This document shows positions 27,455-35,858 of a DNA stretch of 64,000 nucleotides, piece after piece; position 1 is the stretch's first letter; the number at the start of each line of letters is the position of its first letter. The DNA comes from JAPPHA01 sp963664045 (GTDB lineage Bacteria; Pseudomonadota; Alphaproteobacteria; Rhodobacterales; Rhodobacteraceae): the NCBI GenBank assembly GCA_963664045.2, contig CAXXGT010000006.1, positions 186,001-250,000 on the forward strand, given 5' to 3'. The position numbers and the translations under genes were made by a program. The notes under the pieces are model-generated. The model was not told the DNA's origin. It saw only the letters and a list, made by a program, of their open reading frames with translations, and did no database searches.

Positions 27455-28111
27455 ATGATGATGGGTGACAACCGAGATCAGCCCTTGGGTCTGACCTCTC
27501 CCGCCAAGGCGATATTCGACGCGTTGCGCGAAGAGATCGTCTCTGGAGTGCTGGCGCCGGACGCGCCACTGGGGCAGGAACATCTTGCCTCCAGGTTCGG
27601 AGTGAGCCGGATGCCGGTTCGAGAAGCGATTTGGCAGCTTGAAGCACTGGGGTTCATTACCATCGAACCGAACCGTCGAGCCCGAGTGGCGCAGGCCAGC
27701 CGGGCAGATTTTGTCGAGATATTCGATATGCGGCTGGTTGCGGAATGCTTGGCAATCCGTCGCGCGATACCTGAACTGTCGAACGCGCGGATCGATCAGG
27801 CCGAAGCGATCCAGGAGCAGATCGAGGAGGCGAGTGACGAACGGTTCGGCGCGCTGAACGGAGCGTTTCATATGACGCTGTTCCGCGCCGCACCTCAGCC
27901 GCGGCTGTTGGCACATGTGGCGATGCTTGGCAATGCAGCCGACCGATACCTTTCGGTGACCCGGGCGCCACCGTCTCTCCGGGAGAAGTCTGATCGAGAG
28001 CACTACGAGCTTCTGGCAGCCTGCCGGAGCCGCGATACGGAGGCGGCCGTGGATTCCCTGGCGCGCCATATCGGGGATGCCCGCGACGCTCTCGCACCTT
28101 TGGTGGAATAG
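27455..28111 (+). CDS. GntR-family transcriptional regulator (FCD type)
   Basis: A 218-residue repressor-type regulator. The winged helix is residues about 15-80 (HLASRFGVSRMPVREAIWQL, then ALGFITIEPNR). The C-terminal all-helical FCD ligand domain contains the metal-site pattern of Asp/His residues in FDMRLVAECLAIRRA, GALNGAFHMTLF and DREHYELLAAC. Three successive ATGs (27455, 27458, 27461) could start it. The IS1380 right end lies only 12 bases upstream, so the native promoter and leader are gone and any expression must start within the element. Its former target operon is not identifiable here. Confidence 0.88.
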   Translation: MMMGDNRDQPLGLTSPAKAIFDALREEIVSGVLAPDAPLGQEHLASRFGVSRMPVREAIWQLEALGFITIEPNRRARVAQASRADFVEIFDMRLVAECLAIRRAIPELSNARIDQAEAIQEQIEEASDERFGALNGAFHMTLFRAAPQPRLLAHVAMLGNAADRYLSVTRAPPSLREKSDREHYELLAACRSRDTEAAVDSLARHIGDARDALAPLVE

Positions 28112-28305
28112 CGGAGCGGGCTTGGAGGGGCGGATCCGATTGGCGGACGCCAGGCAATCTTACAACGTCCCGGAACTCCCTATCGGGGTAATGGGCTCGA
28201 AGCTGCAATTTTGGCCACGAAATCGAATGTAAGGTGGACATCTGATGCTGCAAGACGGGATGGCTCCCATGTAACAGTCGCCGGTATCCTGACGGTCATT
28301 TCTTC
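28112..28305 (+). other. Short gap after GntR gene
   Basis: About 190 bases with no gene or repeat recognised, between the GntR stop and the integrase fragment. Confidence 0.3.
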
Positions 28306-28443
28306 TTACCAAAGCCCTTCGAAACGCCCTGCCGCCGCGCGTGTATAATATGCGGTGTGTCTTGGGTCGCGATGCCCCAGATAATTCTGGATCAGGCGAA
28401 AATCATACCCCTTGTTGGCAAGCGCGAAGCCGCAGGATCGCAG
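28306..28443 (-). pseudogene. Tyrosine recombinase (integrase) C-terminal fragment
   Basis: About 45 codons on the minus strand read LRSCGFALANKGYDFRLIQ, then NYLGHRDPRHTAYYTR. This holds the last part of the tyrosine-recombinase catalytic domain: the HxxR region degraded to RSCG, the second His in LGHRDPRHT and the nucleophilic Tyr in AYYTR. The rest of the gene is absent; the upstream frame is unrelated. It is debris of an integron- or island-type integrase. Confidence 0.75.
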
Positions 28444-28570
28444 ACCAGTCAATTGAGTCCACGGCCTAAGACGTAAGTGCATTGATGGCTTCTCCGCCTT
28501 GCTGGTCCGGTTGGTGGAGCTTGGCAGAGCCAGCCCAACAGCTTGGCGGAATGATCGCCCCTGGAAACAA

Positions 28571-28704
28571 AGAGTACCAAGATCTCCGGGGTCAATTGGC
28601 ATGAGATTTCCGAAAGTTACGTCATCCGGGGTAATCTCAACGCAGCCAACGCAGATCAGAAACAAGACCTGCCAACTATGAGCCCCCGGAGATCTTGGCA
28701 CTCT
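28571..28704. repeat. 134-bp miniature element with 21-bp inverted ends
   Basis: AGAGTACCAAGATCTCCGGG at 28571-28590 (plus one more G) is matched by its complement at 28684-28704 with a single mismatch. No open frame of note lies between. The size and perfect ends suggest a miniature inverted-repeat element or the joined ends of a lost insertion sequence. It lies within intergenic debris. Confidence 0.65.
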
Positions 28705-28965
28705 CCAAGTTAGCCCTTGTGGTTTGCGCTCACTTAAACATCCCGCTGAAGTCCTCGAACGCCTCGGTTAAGGTGTCGGTGATAGAAACCGAACTCAGCA
28801 CGCCAAATACTGAATTGATCCGACAAATGGGTGAAGGCATTCAGCCCGGGGTCAGGTTAGTATTTGGCGTGTTGCAGGAACACCGCTACCTGCGGCGACG
28901 CCACCGCGCCTTTCGTCGCCGCCGCCATTGCGTGGATCCTTCCAACCTGGAGGGCAGGAGGAGTA
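28705..28965 (+). other. Intergenic debris with a stem-loop
   Basis: No gene is seen. CACGCCAAATACT near 28799 is repeated in inverse orientation near 28860-28872, giving a 13-base stem about 50 bases apart; the right arm is preceded by GGGGTCAGG. This resembles the short palindromes associated with REP-type repeats, but with one copy the class cannot be decided. Confidence 0.35.
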
Positions 28966-29523
28966 TTAATCGTCATCGAAGATCCCCGTGGTCATGCCGT
29001 CGATACTGACCGTGTTCTTGCGCTGCCAATACTCGATGATGCCCTCCCGTCCCATCTGTCCGTAAAACGGGACCAGCTCCTCCTCGCCGCGGTTCTTCGC
29101 GAACCGCATGATCGGCACGCCGCTTCCACAGGAGGTTTGGACAAGATCGAGCCTTAGGTCGAAGATCTGCCGCGACCCCGCAAGGCTGGGGAAACCGGCG
29201 ACCTTCTCCTCCCAGTCCGCGTCGCGGGGATGGCTGGTCGTCGCTTGTCCGTAGACGCGCAGGATCATGGGATTGCCCTCGAATGCGTAAAACATCAGGG
29301 TTATCCGATTCAATGCGCGTAGATGAGCGGCGGTCTCGTTGCCACTGCCGCTCAGGTTGAGCCACCGGATATGCGTGTCGTTGAGGATGCGCAACGTGTT
29401 CATGTCCTTGGGTGACACGTTCACACGCCCGTCGGGTGCAGCGGTGGCCACAAAAAACACGGGCTGCCGTTCAATGAACGCGCATTGTCGTCTTCCACAA
29501 AAAAATTCAGTGGATTTCCACAA
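28966..29523 (-). CDS. Pyridoxamine 5'-phosphate oxidase family protein, 5' end altered
   Basis: A 185-residue flavin-binding split-barrel protein. The core FIERQPVFFVATAAPDGRVN, then SPKDMNTLRIL and WLNLSGSGNETAAHL are typical of this family of small FMN proteins. The current start is a TTG at 29523 inside the end of a mobile element whose terminus is at 29486: the first dozen codons are transposon sequence and the native N terminus is gone. No ribosome site is obvious. The gene may therefore be silent or expressed from the element. Function in the cell is unknown. Confidence 0.75.
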   Translation of the reverse strand: MWKSTEFFCGRRQCAFIERQPVFFVATAAPDGRVNVSPKDMNTLRILNDTHIRWLNLSGSGNETAAHLRALNRITLMFYAFEGNPMILRVYGQATTSHPRDADWEEKVAGFPSLAGSRQIFDLRLDLVQTSCGSGVPIMRFAKNRGEEELVPFYGQMGREGIIEYWQRKNTVSIDGMTTGIFDDD

Positions 29524-30431
29524 ATGACTTCAGTGGGCGCTTATATTCTCACTGCGAAGGTCGGCTCTGTTCTGGAATAGCGCGAGACAAATGCTACGCG
29601 CTGAGAACGCGTTTCCGTAATCCCTCAGGTTTCCCTTCAGATCAACATATCGGTAGACGGTTGCATGGCCGGCCTATGAGGCGTCGCTCGACAGGATCAA
29701 CCAAAATCATATCGACCCGCGTGTGATCGATCTGAACCACATCGAGTGGATAACAGGGGATCGGCGTCTCACCGCAGACCGGCTGTGTGCGGGGATCGGG
29801 TTCCCGGGACTCCGACACGGCCTGCCTGTCAATCCGGCGCAATTTGCGCCTCATGGTGTTTTCGCCAGGAGCCGAGATACCTGCTTTCCGGCACCTTGCG
29901 CGAACGGATTTGACAATCTGCGAGGGGCGGACCTTCTGTCTCGTCAGATATTCGGCTTCGATCACCTCGGAGATGATCGCCTCACGGGCCGAGGAAATCC
30001 GGTTCTTGCGCGGCGCGGCGCGCCACGGCCGTGGCGCGGCAAGAGCGCGGTCAGTTCGCCGCCATGCTCCCGGAGGCGACGGATCAGAATGTAGGTCCAT
30101 CGCTCGGACAGGTTCAGATCACGCGCAGCGTCCCTAACAAGATCAGCCGGCGCTTCCTCGAGTTCTGCCAATGGACGAAGCGCCGCTGCACGTTTCTCCG
30201 CTTCTCGCCACACCGGCTCGGGGATGCTCTCCATGTCCATGACCGGTCCCGCCTGCTGCAACACACTGAAGTTATATCCGGAAGATTTGAAACACACTGA
30301 ACCCATCTATGAACGAAATGCAACACACTGAACTTATTTGTGGTGGTCACTGAAGTCATTTGTGGAAAAACACGGAGAAAAAAGTGAGCAATATCAATGG
30401 CCGCCACTGAACTTATTTGTGGAAAACGACA
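29486..30431 (-). mobile_element. Deletion derivative of a Tn402/Tn7-like (TniA-type) transposon
   Basis: The two ends match as inverted termini: TGTCGTCTTCCACAAA at 29486 and the complement of TGTCGTTTTCCACAAA ending at 30431. Inside each end are repeats of the form CCACAAATAAGTTCAGTG: two at the left (about 29494-29550) and about five at the right (about 30260-30425). TGT termini with several internal transposase-binding repeats are the hallmark of TniA/TnsB-type elements. Only a broken 5' part of a tniA-like gene remains between them. No 5-bp target duplication is visible (flanks CGCAT and TGTGT). Confidence 0.75.
29642..30240 (-). pseudogene. tniA-like transposase gene, frameshifted and truncated
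   Basis: The minus strand encodes the N-terminal half of a TniA/TnsB-type DDE transposase. It starts MDMESIPEPVWREAEKRA, then RDLNLSERWTYILIRRLREH (helix-turn-helix), shifts frame near 30015, and continues with REAIISEVIEAEYL and the first catalytic region PLDVVQIDHTRVDMILVDP. It stops just after LIGRP, before the second Asp and the Glu. The gene cannot make an active transposase. A diverged relative of its first codons occurs at 45571. Confidence 0.78.
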
Positions 30432-30488
30432 TGTGTAACGCGACAAATACGCGAAGACTTGCTCCGGGCTCCCGAACGGCGGCTTCGC
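30432..30488 (-). pseudogene. IS91-family transposase remnant
   Basis: Nineteen codons on the minus strand read AKPPFGSPEQVFAYLSRYT, the well-conserved IS91 transposase block (PFGGPEQVLxYLxRYTHR). The TniA-type element end abuts it at 30431/30432, so the IS91 gene was cut by that insertion. The rest of the gene is not found on either side. Confidence 0.65.
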
Positions 30489-30508
30489 AGCAGTTGGGTT
30501 AAGGCCCT

Positions 30509-31597
30509 TCATAGGCTTTGCGCGGCAGTCACCAAATTTCTTAGCTTGGCGGCGGCCAGTCGCCGCGGCAGCAGTGCAAGGCCGCAATCGGGCGCTGCAA
30601 TCAGCCGGTCGGCGTCAATGTGTTCAAGGGCTGCACCCATTCGGGCGCGCAGGGTGTCAACCGACTCCACATGGCTCTTGGCGATGTCGATCATGCCCAG
30701 GATTATCGTGGTATGGCCAAACAACTCCAGTAGCTTGAGATCATTGGGCCGATGTGCATCTTCGATAGAAACGGCGTCCACATCGGCCGCGTCGAGGGCG
30801 CCGGATAAAGCGAAATAGCTCGCTGGGTCGGCTTTGGCGGGGTGAGGGTCGTCGAGGCCGGCAGGGTATCCACAGCAGATGTGGACAGCACGGTTGACGC
30901 CCGGTCCGACGCCGGCGAAGCAGCGCTCTACACACTCAACGCCGAATGCAAGCGCCTCATCGACCCGGCGCGCGAATAACGGCTCGTCGACCTGAATCCA
31001 CGTACAGCCAGCTTCAGCCAGGCGCCTTATCTCTATATTGAGGACCTCGGCGAGCGCCCGCGCCAGTTCCGGCCGGCTGGTATAATAATCGTTGGCAATT
31101 GTGTCGCTTATGGTCAGCGGACCCGGCACTGTAATTTTCACCTCGCGATCTGTGGCCGACTGTGCAACACGCCAGTCGGCAGGCAGAAAAGCAGGCCCCG
31201 GTTCCAGTTTTGATATGACCGTGGGAACACTGGCCACCCAACTTCCATCGCGCATTGTTTGTTCACTAAGGTGGCGGAAGTCGATCCCTTGCACATGCCT
31301 GCAGTGATAATAGACGTAATGTTCGCGACGGATTTCACCATCGGTTGGAATGGTTATTCCGCAATCCACTTGCTCGCGAACCGCATCCATAGTCATGCGG
31401 TCGAGCGTACGTTTCGTTTCGGCTGACTGGTCCTCCACCAGGGTATCGTAGACCATGGTCGGCGCCGCGCGCCTTTGCTTGCCCATATTGCTCCACATTG
31501 GAATTGGGGCGTCTGCGGTTTTAGGGTAGGCACCAATTGTCGTGGTCGGAATGGTCACGCCAGCAATCCCCTGGTCTTTAATGATGTGGTGTACCAT
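30509..31597 (-). CDS. Methionine synthase II-like protein (cobalamin-independent MetE C-terminal type)
   Basis: A 362-residue TIM-barrel protein related to the catalytic half of MetE and to archaeal short MetE proteins. VTIPTTTIGAYPKT opens the barrel. The zinc ligands are visible as HICCGYP (His-x-Cys), the Glu in AVSIEDAHRPND and the Cys in IAAPDCGLALL. The start at 31597 is chosen because the conserved part begins soon after; its ribosome site is weak. It lacks the N-terminal half of full-length MetE (about 750 residues), so the methyl donor is probably not the usual triglutamate folate. It lies isolated between mobile elements. Confidence 0.82.
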   Translation of the reverse strand: MVHHIIKDQGIAGVTIPTTTIGAYPKTADAPIPMWSNMGKQRRAAPTMVYDTLVEDQSAETKRTLDRMTMDAVREQVDCGITIPTDGEIRREHYVYYHCRHVQGIDFRHLSEQTMRDGSWVASVPTVISKLEPGPAFLPADWRVAQSATDREVKITVPGPLTISDTIANDYYTSRPELARALAEVLNIEIRRLAEAGCTWIQVDEPLFARRVDEALAFGVECVERCFAGVGPGVNRAVHICCGYPAGLDDPHPAKADPASYFALSGALDAADVDAVSIEDAHRPNDLKLLELFGHTTIILGMIDIAKSHVESVDTLRARMGAALEHIDADRLIAAPDCGLALLPRRLAAAKLRNLVTAAQSL

Positions 31598-31964
31598 AAC
31601 GCCGCACAGAAATCCCTCGCTCTTTCCCGAAGCCAAATCATTACACGCGCTCGGATCAACCAAACAACGGGCGACGCCCGACTTCGTTGAGGTTTTTTGC
31701 AATATAGTCCGCGTGGCACGGCCCCTGCGCATGCGATCCGCCCGATATCAGGATCGACATCTCCCAGATCGAGGCGGCCTGCGATGCCTTTAGCCGGAAC
31801 TTCCAGCGGAACAAAACGGAATCATTGGTGAGAAAGTCGTTGAATTAGAATCACTTACGCGGATTTCGAAAAAGGCGATTCCGGACAAATGTTCCCATGT
31901 AAAGTCAGGGTGGCGTCACTTTTCCAATTGACATGGCGCAATACATCCCCCCATAGTCGTTCCC
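31598..31964 (+). other. Intergenic region between MetE-like gene and IS1634-type element
   Basis: About 370 bases. No gene is seen. The last 90 bases (with TGTTCCCATGTAAAGTCAGG near 31888) probably belong to the left end of the IS1634-type element, but I could not match a right-hand inverted copy. Confidence 0.35.
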
Positions 31965-33740
31965 ATGGCCATCAACGTCGAGTTCATCCCGAACAGGGGC
32001 GCACAACCCACAATCCTCATCCGCGAGGCCTGGCGCGAAGGCAAACGCATCAAAAAACGCACCCGCGCCAACCTCACCGGCATGCCCGAACACATCATCA
32101 GCGGAATCGATACCCTCCTCAGGGGCGGTGTCGCCGTCAGGAACCTCAACGAGGTCTTCGCCATCAAGAGGGCGGTTCCCCACGGACATGTGGCAGCGGT
32201 GCTGGGAACGCTCCGGTCCCTGGGCCTGGTGCGCATCCTCGACCGCAAGGCGGACCGCATGCGTGATCTCGCCGTCGCCGCCATTGTCGCGCGCATCGTC
32301 GATCCCGCCTCCAGGCCGGCCACCGCCCGGGCGCTGTCGCCCGAGACCGCATCGACCAGCCTCGGGGCCGTGCTCGATCTCGGGCCGGTGACCGGCAACG
32401 AGATGCTGGCCATGCTCGACTGGCTGCTGAAGCGCCAGCCCTGGATCGAGAAGAGCCTCGCCAACCGGCACCTCGGGGGCGGCAATACCCTTGTTCTCTA
32501 CGATGTTTCGTCGAGTTTCCTTGAGGGGCGGTGCTGCCCCCTGGCGGCCTTCGGCCACAACCGTGACGGCAAGAAGGGCAAGCAGCAGATCACCTACGGA
32601 CTGTTGTGTGCCGCGGACGGCTGTCCGGTGGCGGTGGAGGTCTTTGCCGGCAATACCGGGGATCCCTCCACGGTGGCGTCGCAGGTGGCCCGGGTCCGCA
32701 CCCGCTTCGGCATCGACCACGTGGCGCTGGTGGGCGACCGGGGGATGATCACCACGGCCCGCATCCACGAGGATCTCAAGCCGGCGGATCTCGACTGGAT
32801 CTCGGCCCTCAAGACCGAGGATATCCGCAAGCTCCTGCGTCCGGCGGGTCCGGACGAGCCGCCGCCGCTGGTCCCCGAGGCCCTGGTTCCCGACGCGGTG
32901 GCGGAGGTCACCGGCCCGGACTTTCCCGGCGAGCGGCTGATGGTCTGCCTGAACCCGCGGTTGCGGGAGGAACGGGCCCGCAAGCGGGAGGACCTGCTGC
33001 AGGCGACGGAGGAGACGCTGGAGACGATTGCGGCGTCGGTGCGCGCGGGCCGGCTGAAGGGCCGGGAGGCCATCAACCGCAGGGTGGGACGGGATGCCAA
33101 CCGCAGGAAGGTCGAGAAGCATTTCGAGATCACCGTCACCGACGATGCCATCACCTGGAGCCGGCGGCAGGAACGGATTGCCGCCGAGGCACGGCTTGAC
33201 GGTGTCTACGTGATCCGCACCAGCCTTGATCCCGAAGCCATCGGGCCGGAGGCGGCGGTGGTGGCGTACAAGTCCCTCGCGCAAGTGGAGCGTGCATTTC
33301 GAATTCTCAAGGCATCCCGGCTGGAGATCCGTCCGGTCCACGTCTGGTCCGAGGATCATGTCCGGGCGCATGTGTTCCTGTGCGTGCTGGCCTTCTACGT
33401 TGAATGGCACCTGCGCCGTCGCCTGGCGCCGCTTCTGTTCGAGGATGACGACCGTGAGGGCGTGCAGGCACGACGCAAGTCACCGGTGGCGCCTGCCAGG
33501 GTCTCGGAGAGCGCCAAGGCCAAGGCCGACACCAAACTGACCTCCGACGGGCTGCCGGTTCACAGTTTCACGACGCTTCTCGCCGACCTGGCCACGCTGA
33601 CGCTGAACGAGGTGGCCATACCGGCCCGGCGGGCGTACCGGTTTCCGCTGATGTCGGAACCGACGCCGCTTCAGAGCCGGGCATTTCAACTGATGGAGAT
33701 CGATCCGACCAGGTTTGTTCCCAGTACGAATCCAGCCTGA
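31965..33740 (+). CDS. IS1634-family transposase
   Basis: A 591-residue DDE transposase of the IS4-like superfamily. The first catalytic Asp is in LVLYDVSSSFLEGRCCPLA, the second in VALVGDRGMITTARI, and the Glu in VVAYKSLAQVERAFRILK with the Y-x2-K/R arrangement of the YREK-type signature. HVRAHVFLCVLAFYVEWHL follows. The frame is intact. The element's exact ends were not found; downstream a GATATC palindrome occurs at about 33740-33765. Confidence 0.88.
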   Translation: MAINVEFIPNRGAQPTILIREAWREGKRIKKRTRANLTGMPEHIISGIDTLLRGGVAVRNLNEVFAIKRAVPHGHVAAVLGTLRSLGLVRILDRKADRMRDLAVAAIVARIVDPASRPATARALSPETASTSLGAVLDLGPVTGNEMLAMLDWLLKRQPWIEKSLANRHLGGGNTLVLYDVSSSFLEGRCCPLAAFGHNRDGKKGKQQITYGLLCAADGCPVAVEVFAGNTGDPSTVASQVARVRTRFGIDHVALVGDRGMITTARIHEDLKPADLDWISALKTEDIRKLLRPAGPDEPPPLVPEALVPDAVAEVTGPDFPGERLMVCLNPRLREERARKREDLLQATEETLETIAASVRAGRLKGREAINRRVGRDANRRKVEKHFEITVTDDAITWSRRQERIAAEARLDGVYVIRTSLDPEAIGPEAAVVAYKSLAQVERAFRILKASRLEIRPVHVWSEDHVRAHVFLCVLAFYVEWHLRRRLAPLLFEDDDREGVQARRKSPVAPARVSESAKAKADTKLTSDGLPVHSFTTLLADLATLTLNEVAIPARRAYRFPLMSEPTPLQSRAFQLMEIDPTRFVPSTNPA

Positions 33741-34347
33741 TATCGGATACTTATCTGATATCATTGGATAATATTTCAAATCTGGTGATGAAGTTCCGTT
33801 TAGCATCTAAATGAGGCGCTCGCGACGAACATTTCTCAGACCAAACAAGCTGTCTGAGGCGGCAACCGACCCGAAAAAGGACAGTCAATCTCTTGACCGG
33901 CCCCTTCGGGTCGATTCCGGGGGGCAGGATCGTACGTTAAGCACGTGAAGCCGCCATTGTTCGCCACAGGTAATTGCCCCGAATTAGCGTTGTCGACTTT
34001 CCGGCTGCCCGCTCCCCATGATCGATAAGCTCCTCGGCCACGGTAAGGTCCAGACCACCGCTCGCCCCGCCCACCTTGCACGGGATCCGGTAAAAGCTCC
34101 GGGCGAGCGGGTGTCGGACGGCCTTGCCGCCGACCCGGAAACGCCGCCGAGCGTTTCTGACGACCTGTGAAGCGTGCCATCCAGGTGCCCAGCTTGCAAA
34201 CTAAGAACCGATCATCCTGCAAGTTGAATGCTAGAAGCCTGTCGAAATACGCTTGATCCCGGCGGCGGAAACTCACTTTTCCCAATGATCACCAGCGTGC
34301 CATTAGGGTTAATGTCTATGTCATAGCGTTGGCCTGTTTCGTCGCCC
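33741..34347 (-). other. Gap between IS1634-type and IS3 elements
   Basis: About 600 bases. On the minus strand one frame (about 33940-34205) is open for some 85 codons and reads like protein (ARSFYRIPCKVGG, LTVAEELIDHGERAAGKSTT), but it has no start codon and I do not recognise it. It may be the tail of a gene broken by the IS3 insertion. Nothing else is seen. Confidence 0.3.
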
Positions 34348-34432
34348 TGTCTGACGTCAGCGCCTACCGGACAGATTTAGGGGTTTGAGTAACGGAGGAT
34401 TTCTGGTTCATCGCAGCCATTAAGGAGCGAAG

Positions 34433-34807
34433 ATGAACAAGAAATCCGGAACATCGAAGGATGCCGCTGATGAGTTGGTCAGGGGCATCAAGCGGAAGAC
34501 CCGCAAACATTATTCGGCCGAAGAGAAGATCAGGGTCGTTCTGGCCGGCTTGCGCGGTGAGGAGAGCATCGCTGCGCTGTGCCGTCGCGAGGGGATTGCA
34601 GAGAGCCTGTATGACTCCTGGTCAAAGGAGTTCCTCGAAGCTGGCAAGAACCGGCTGGCGGGTGACACGGCGCGCCAGGCGACATCCCCCGAAGTCAAAG
34701 AGTTGCGGTCGGAATCTGCCGCCCTGAAGGAGGTGGTCGCCGAACTGACCCTTGAGAGCCGGCTGCTCAAGAAAAGCATGATCGGGGATGGGGAGTTCGA
34801 CGAATGA
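34433..34807 (+). CDS. IS3-family transposase OrfA
   Basis: A 124-residue DNA-binding protein. An N-terminal helix-turn-helix (YSAEEKIRVVLAGLRGEESI, then ALCRREGIAESLYDSWSKEF) is followed by a leucine-rich coiled coil (ELRSESAALKEVVAELTLES). The start has AAGGAG before the ATG. It overlaps orfB in an ATGA arrangement (34804-34807), so OrfB may be made by coupling or frameshifting. Intact. Confidence 0.9.
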   Translation: MNKKSGTSKDAADELVRGIKRKTRKHYSAEEKIRVVLAGLRGEESIAALCRREGIAESLYDSWSKEFLEAGKNRLAGDTARQATSPEVKELRSESAALKEVVAELTLESRLLKKSMIGDGEFDE

Positions 34808-35784
34808 GATACCCCGCCTCTGAGAAGCTTGAGATCATTCGCACCGTTGATGCGTCACATCTACCGACCAAGCAAACCCTGAGGATGCTCGGCATTCCCA
34901 GCAGCACCTATTACGACTGGTATGCGCGTTGGGAGGAAGGTGGTGTTGACGGGCTGGCAGACCGATCTCCCCGTCCGAAGTCGGTGTGGAACCGTATTCC
35001 GGATGAGATCCGCGAGGAGGTCGTCAAATTTGCCCTGGAGCACGAAGACCTGGCACCGCGCGAACTGGCGGTCAAATACACCGACGAGAAGCGGTACTTT
35101 GTCTCGGAATCATCCGTGTATCGCCTCCTCAGCGCCGAGGATTTGATCACCGCCCCAGCCCATGTGGTGATCCGCGCGACCGACGAGTTCAGGGACAAAA
35201 CGACCAGACCGAACGAGTTATGGCAGACCGACTTCACTTACTTGAAAGTCATCGGTTGGGGCTGGTTCCATCTCAGCACAATCCTCGACGACTACAGCCG
35301 CGACATCATCGCCTGGACGCTTTGCACCACGATGAAGGCCGCGGACGTAACCGACACGCTGGAGCTGGCGCTGGAAACTTCCGGTTGCGATAGCGCGACG
35401 GTCATTCAGAAATCTAGGCTGCTCAGCGACAACGGATCGTCTTACGTCGCCTCTGATCTAGCCGATTATCTTGAGGACAAGGGCATGGATCATGTCCGTG
35501 GTGCACCGCATCATCCGCAAACCCAAGGCAAGATCGAGCGCTGGCATCAAACCATGAAGAACTGCGTTCTGCTGGAAAACCACTACCTGCCCGGCGACCT
35601 GGAACGTCAGATCGGTGCTTTTGTCGATCACTACAACAACCACCGTTACCACGAGAGCCTGAGCAACCTGACGCCCGCCGACGTCTATCAAGGACGCGGC
35701 GCAAAGATCCTGAAGATGAGAAAGGAGATCAAGAAACAAACAATCAGAAAACGCCGGTTGCAGCACCAAGCCGCGGCCGCCTAA
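34804..35784 (+). CDS. IS3-family transposase OrfB (integrase domain)
   Basis: A 326-residue DDE integrase. HTH_21-type N terminus (PSSTYYDWYARWEEGGVDGL), then the rve core: first Asp in ELWQTDFTYLKVIGWGW, second in SDNGSSYVASDLADYL, and Glu in PQTQGKIERWHQTMKN. Complete and intact. It ends shortly before the right terminal repeat. Confidence 0.92.
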   Translation: MRYPASEKLEIIRTVDASHLPTKQTLRMLGIPSSTYYDWYARWEEGGVDGLADRSPRPKSVWNRIPDEIREEVVKFALEHEDLAPRELAVKYTDEKRYFVSESSVYRLLSAEDLITAPAHVVIRATDEFRDKTTRPNELWQTDFTYLKVIGWGWFHLSTILDDYSRDIIAWTLCTTMKAADVTDTLELALETSGCDSATVIQKSRLLSDNGSSYVASDLADYLEDKGMDHVRGAPHHPQTQGKIERWHQTMKNCVLLENHYLPGDLERQIGAFVDHYNNHRYHESLSNLTPADVYQGRGAKILKMRKEIKKQTIRKRRLQHQAAAA

Positions 35785-35858
35785 ACTCAAACAGAAACCG
35801 AACCAGAGCCTCCGCTATGAAACAACCCGCTCTTTCCGGAAAACTCTGACGACGGACA

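Larger units (their letters stand above)
34348..35858 (+). mobile_element. IS3-family insertion sequence
   Basis: Imperfect inverted ends bound a 1511-bp element: TGTCTGACGTCAGCGCCTAC at 34348 and, reading inward from 35858, TGTCCGTCGTCAGAGTTTTC, both followed by CCGGA. It carries overlapping orfA and orfB. No direct target duplication is evident in the immediate flanks. Confidence 0.8.

Noticed and set aside
29486..30431. TniA-type repeats considered as a CRISPR-associated transposon end with a guide array
   Set aside because: No Cas gene, no repeat-spacer array and no tniQ gene is seen in the window; only transposase-binding repeats are present.
31905..33410. Long minus-strand frame of 501 codons opposite the IS1634-type transposase
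   Set aside because: It is the antisense shadow of an intact transposase gene in GC-rich DNA; composition is His/Arg/Gly-rich and no domain is visible.
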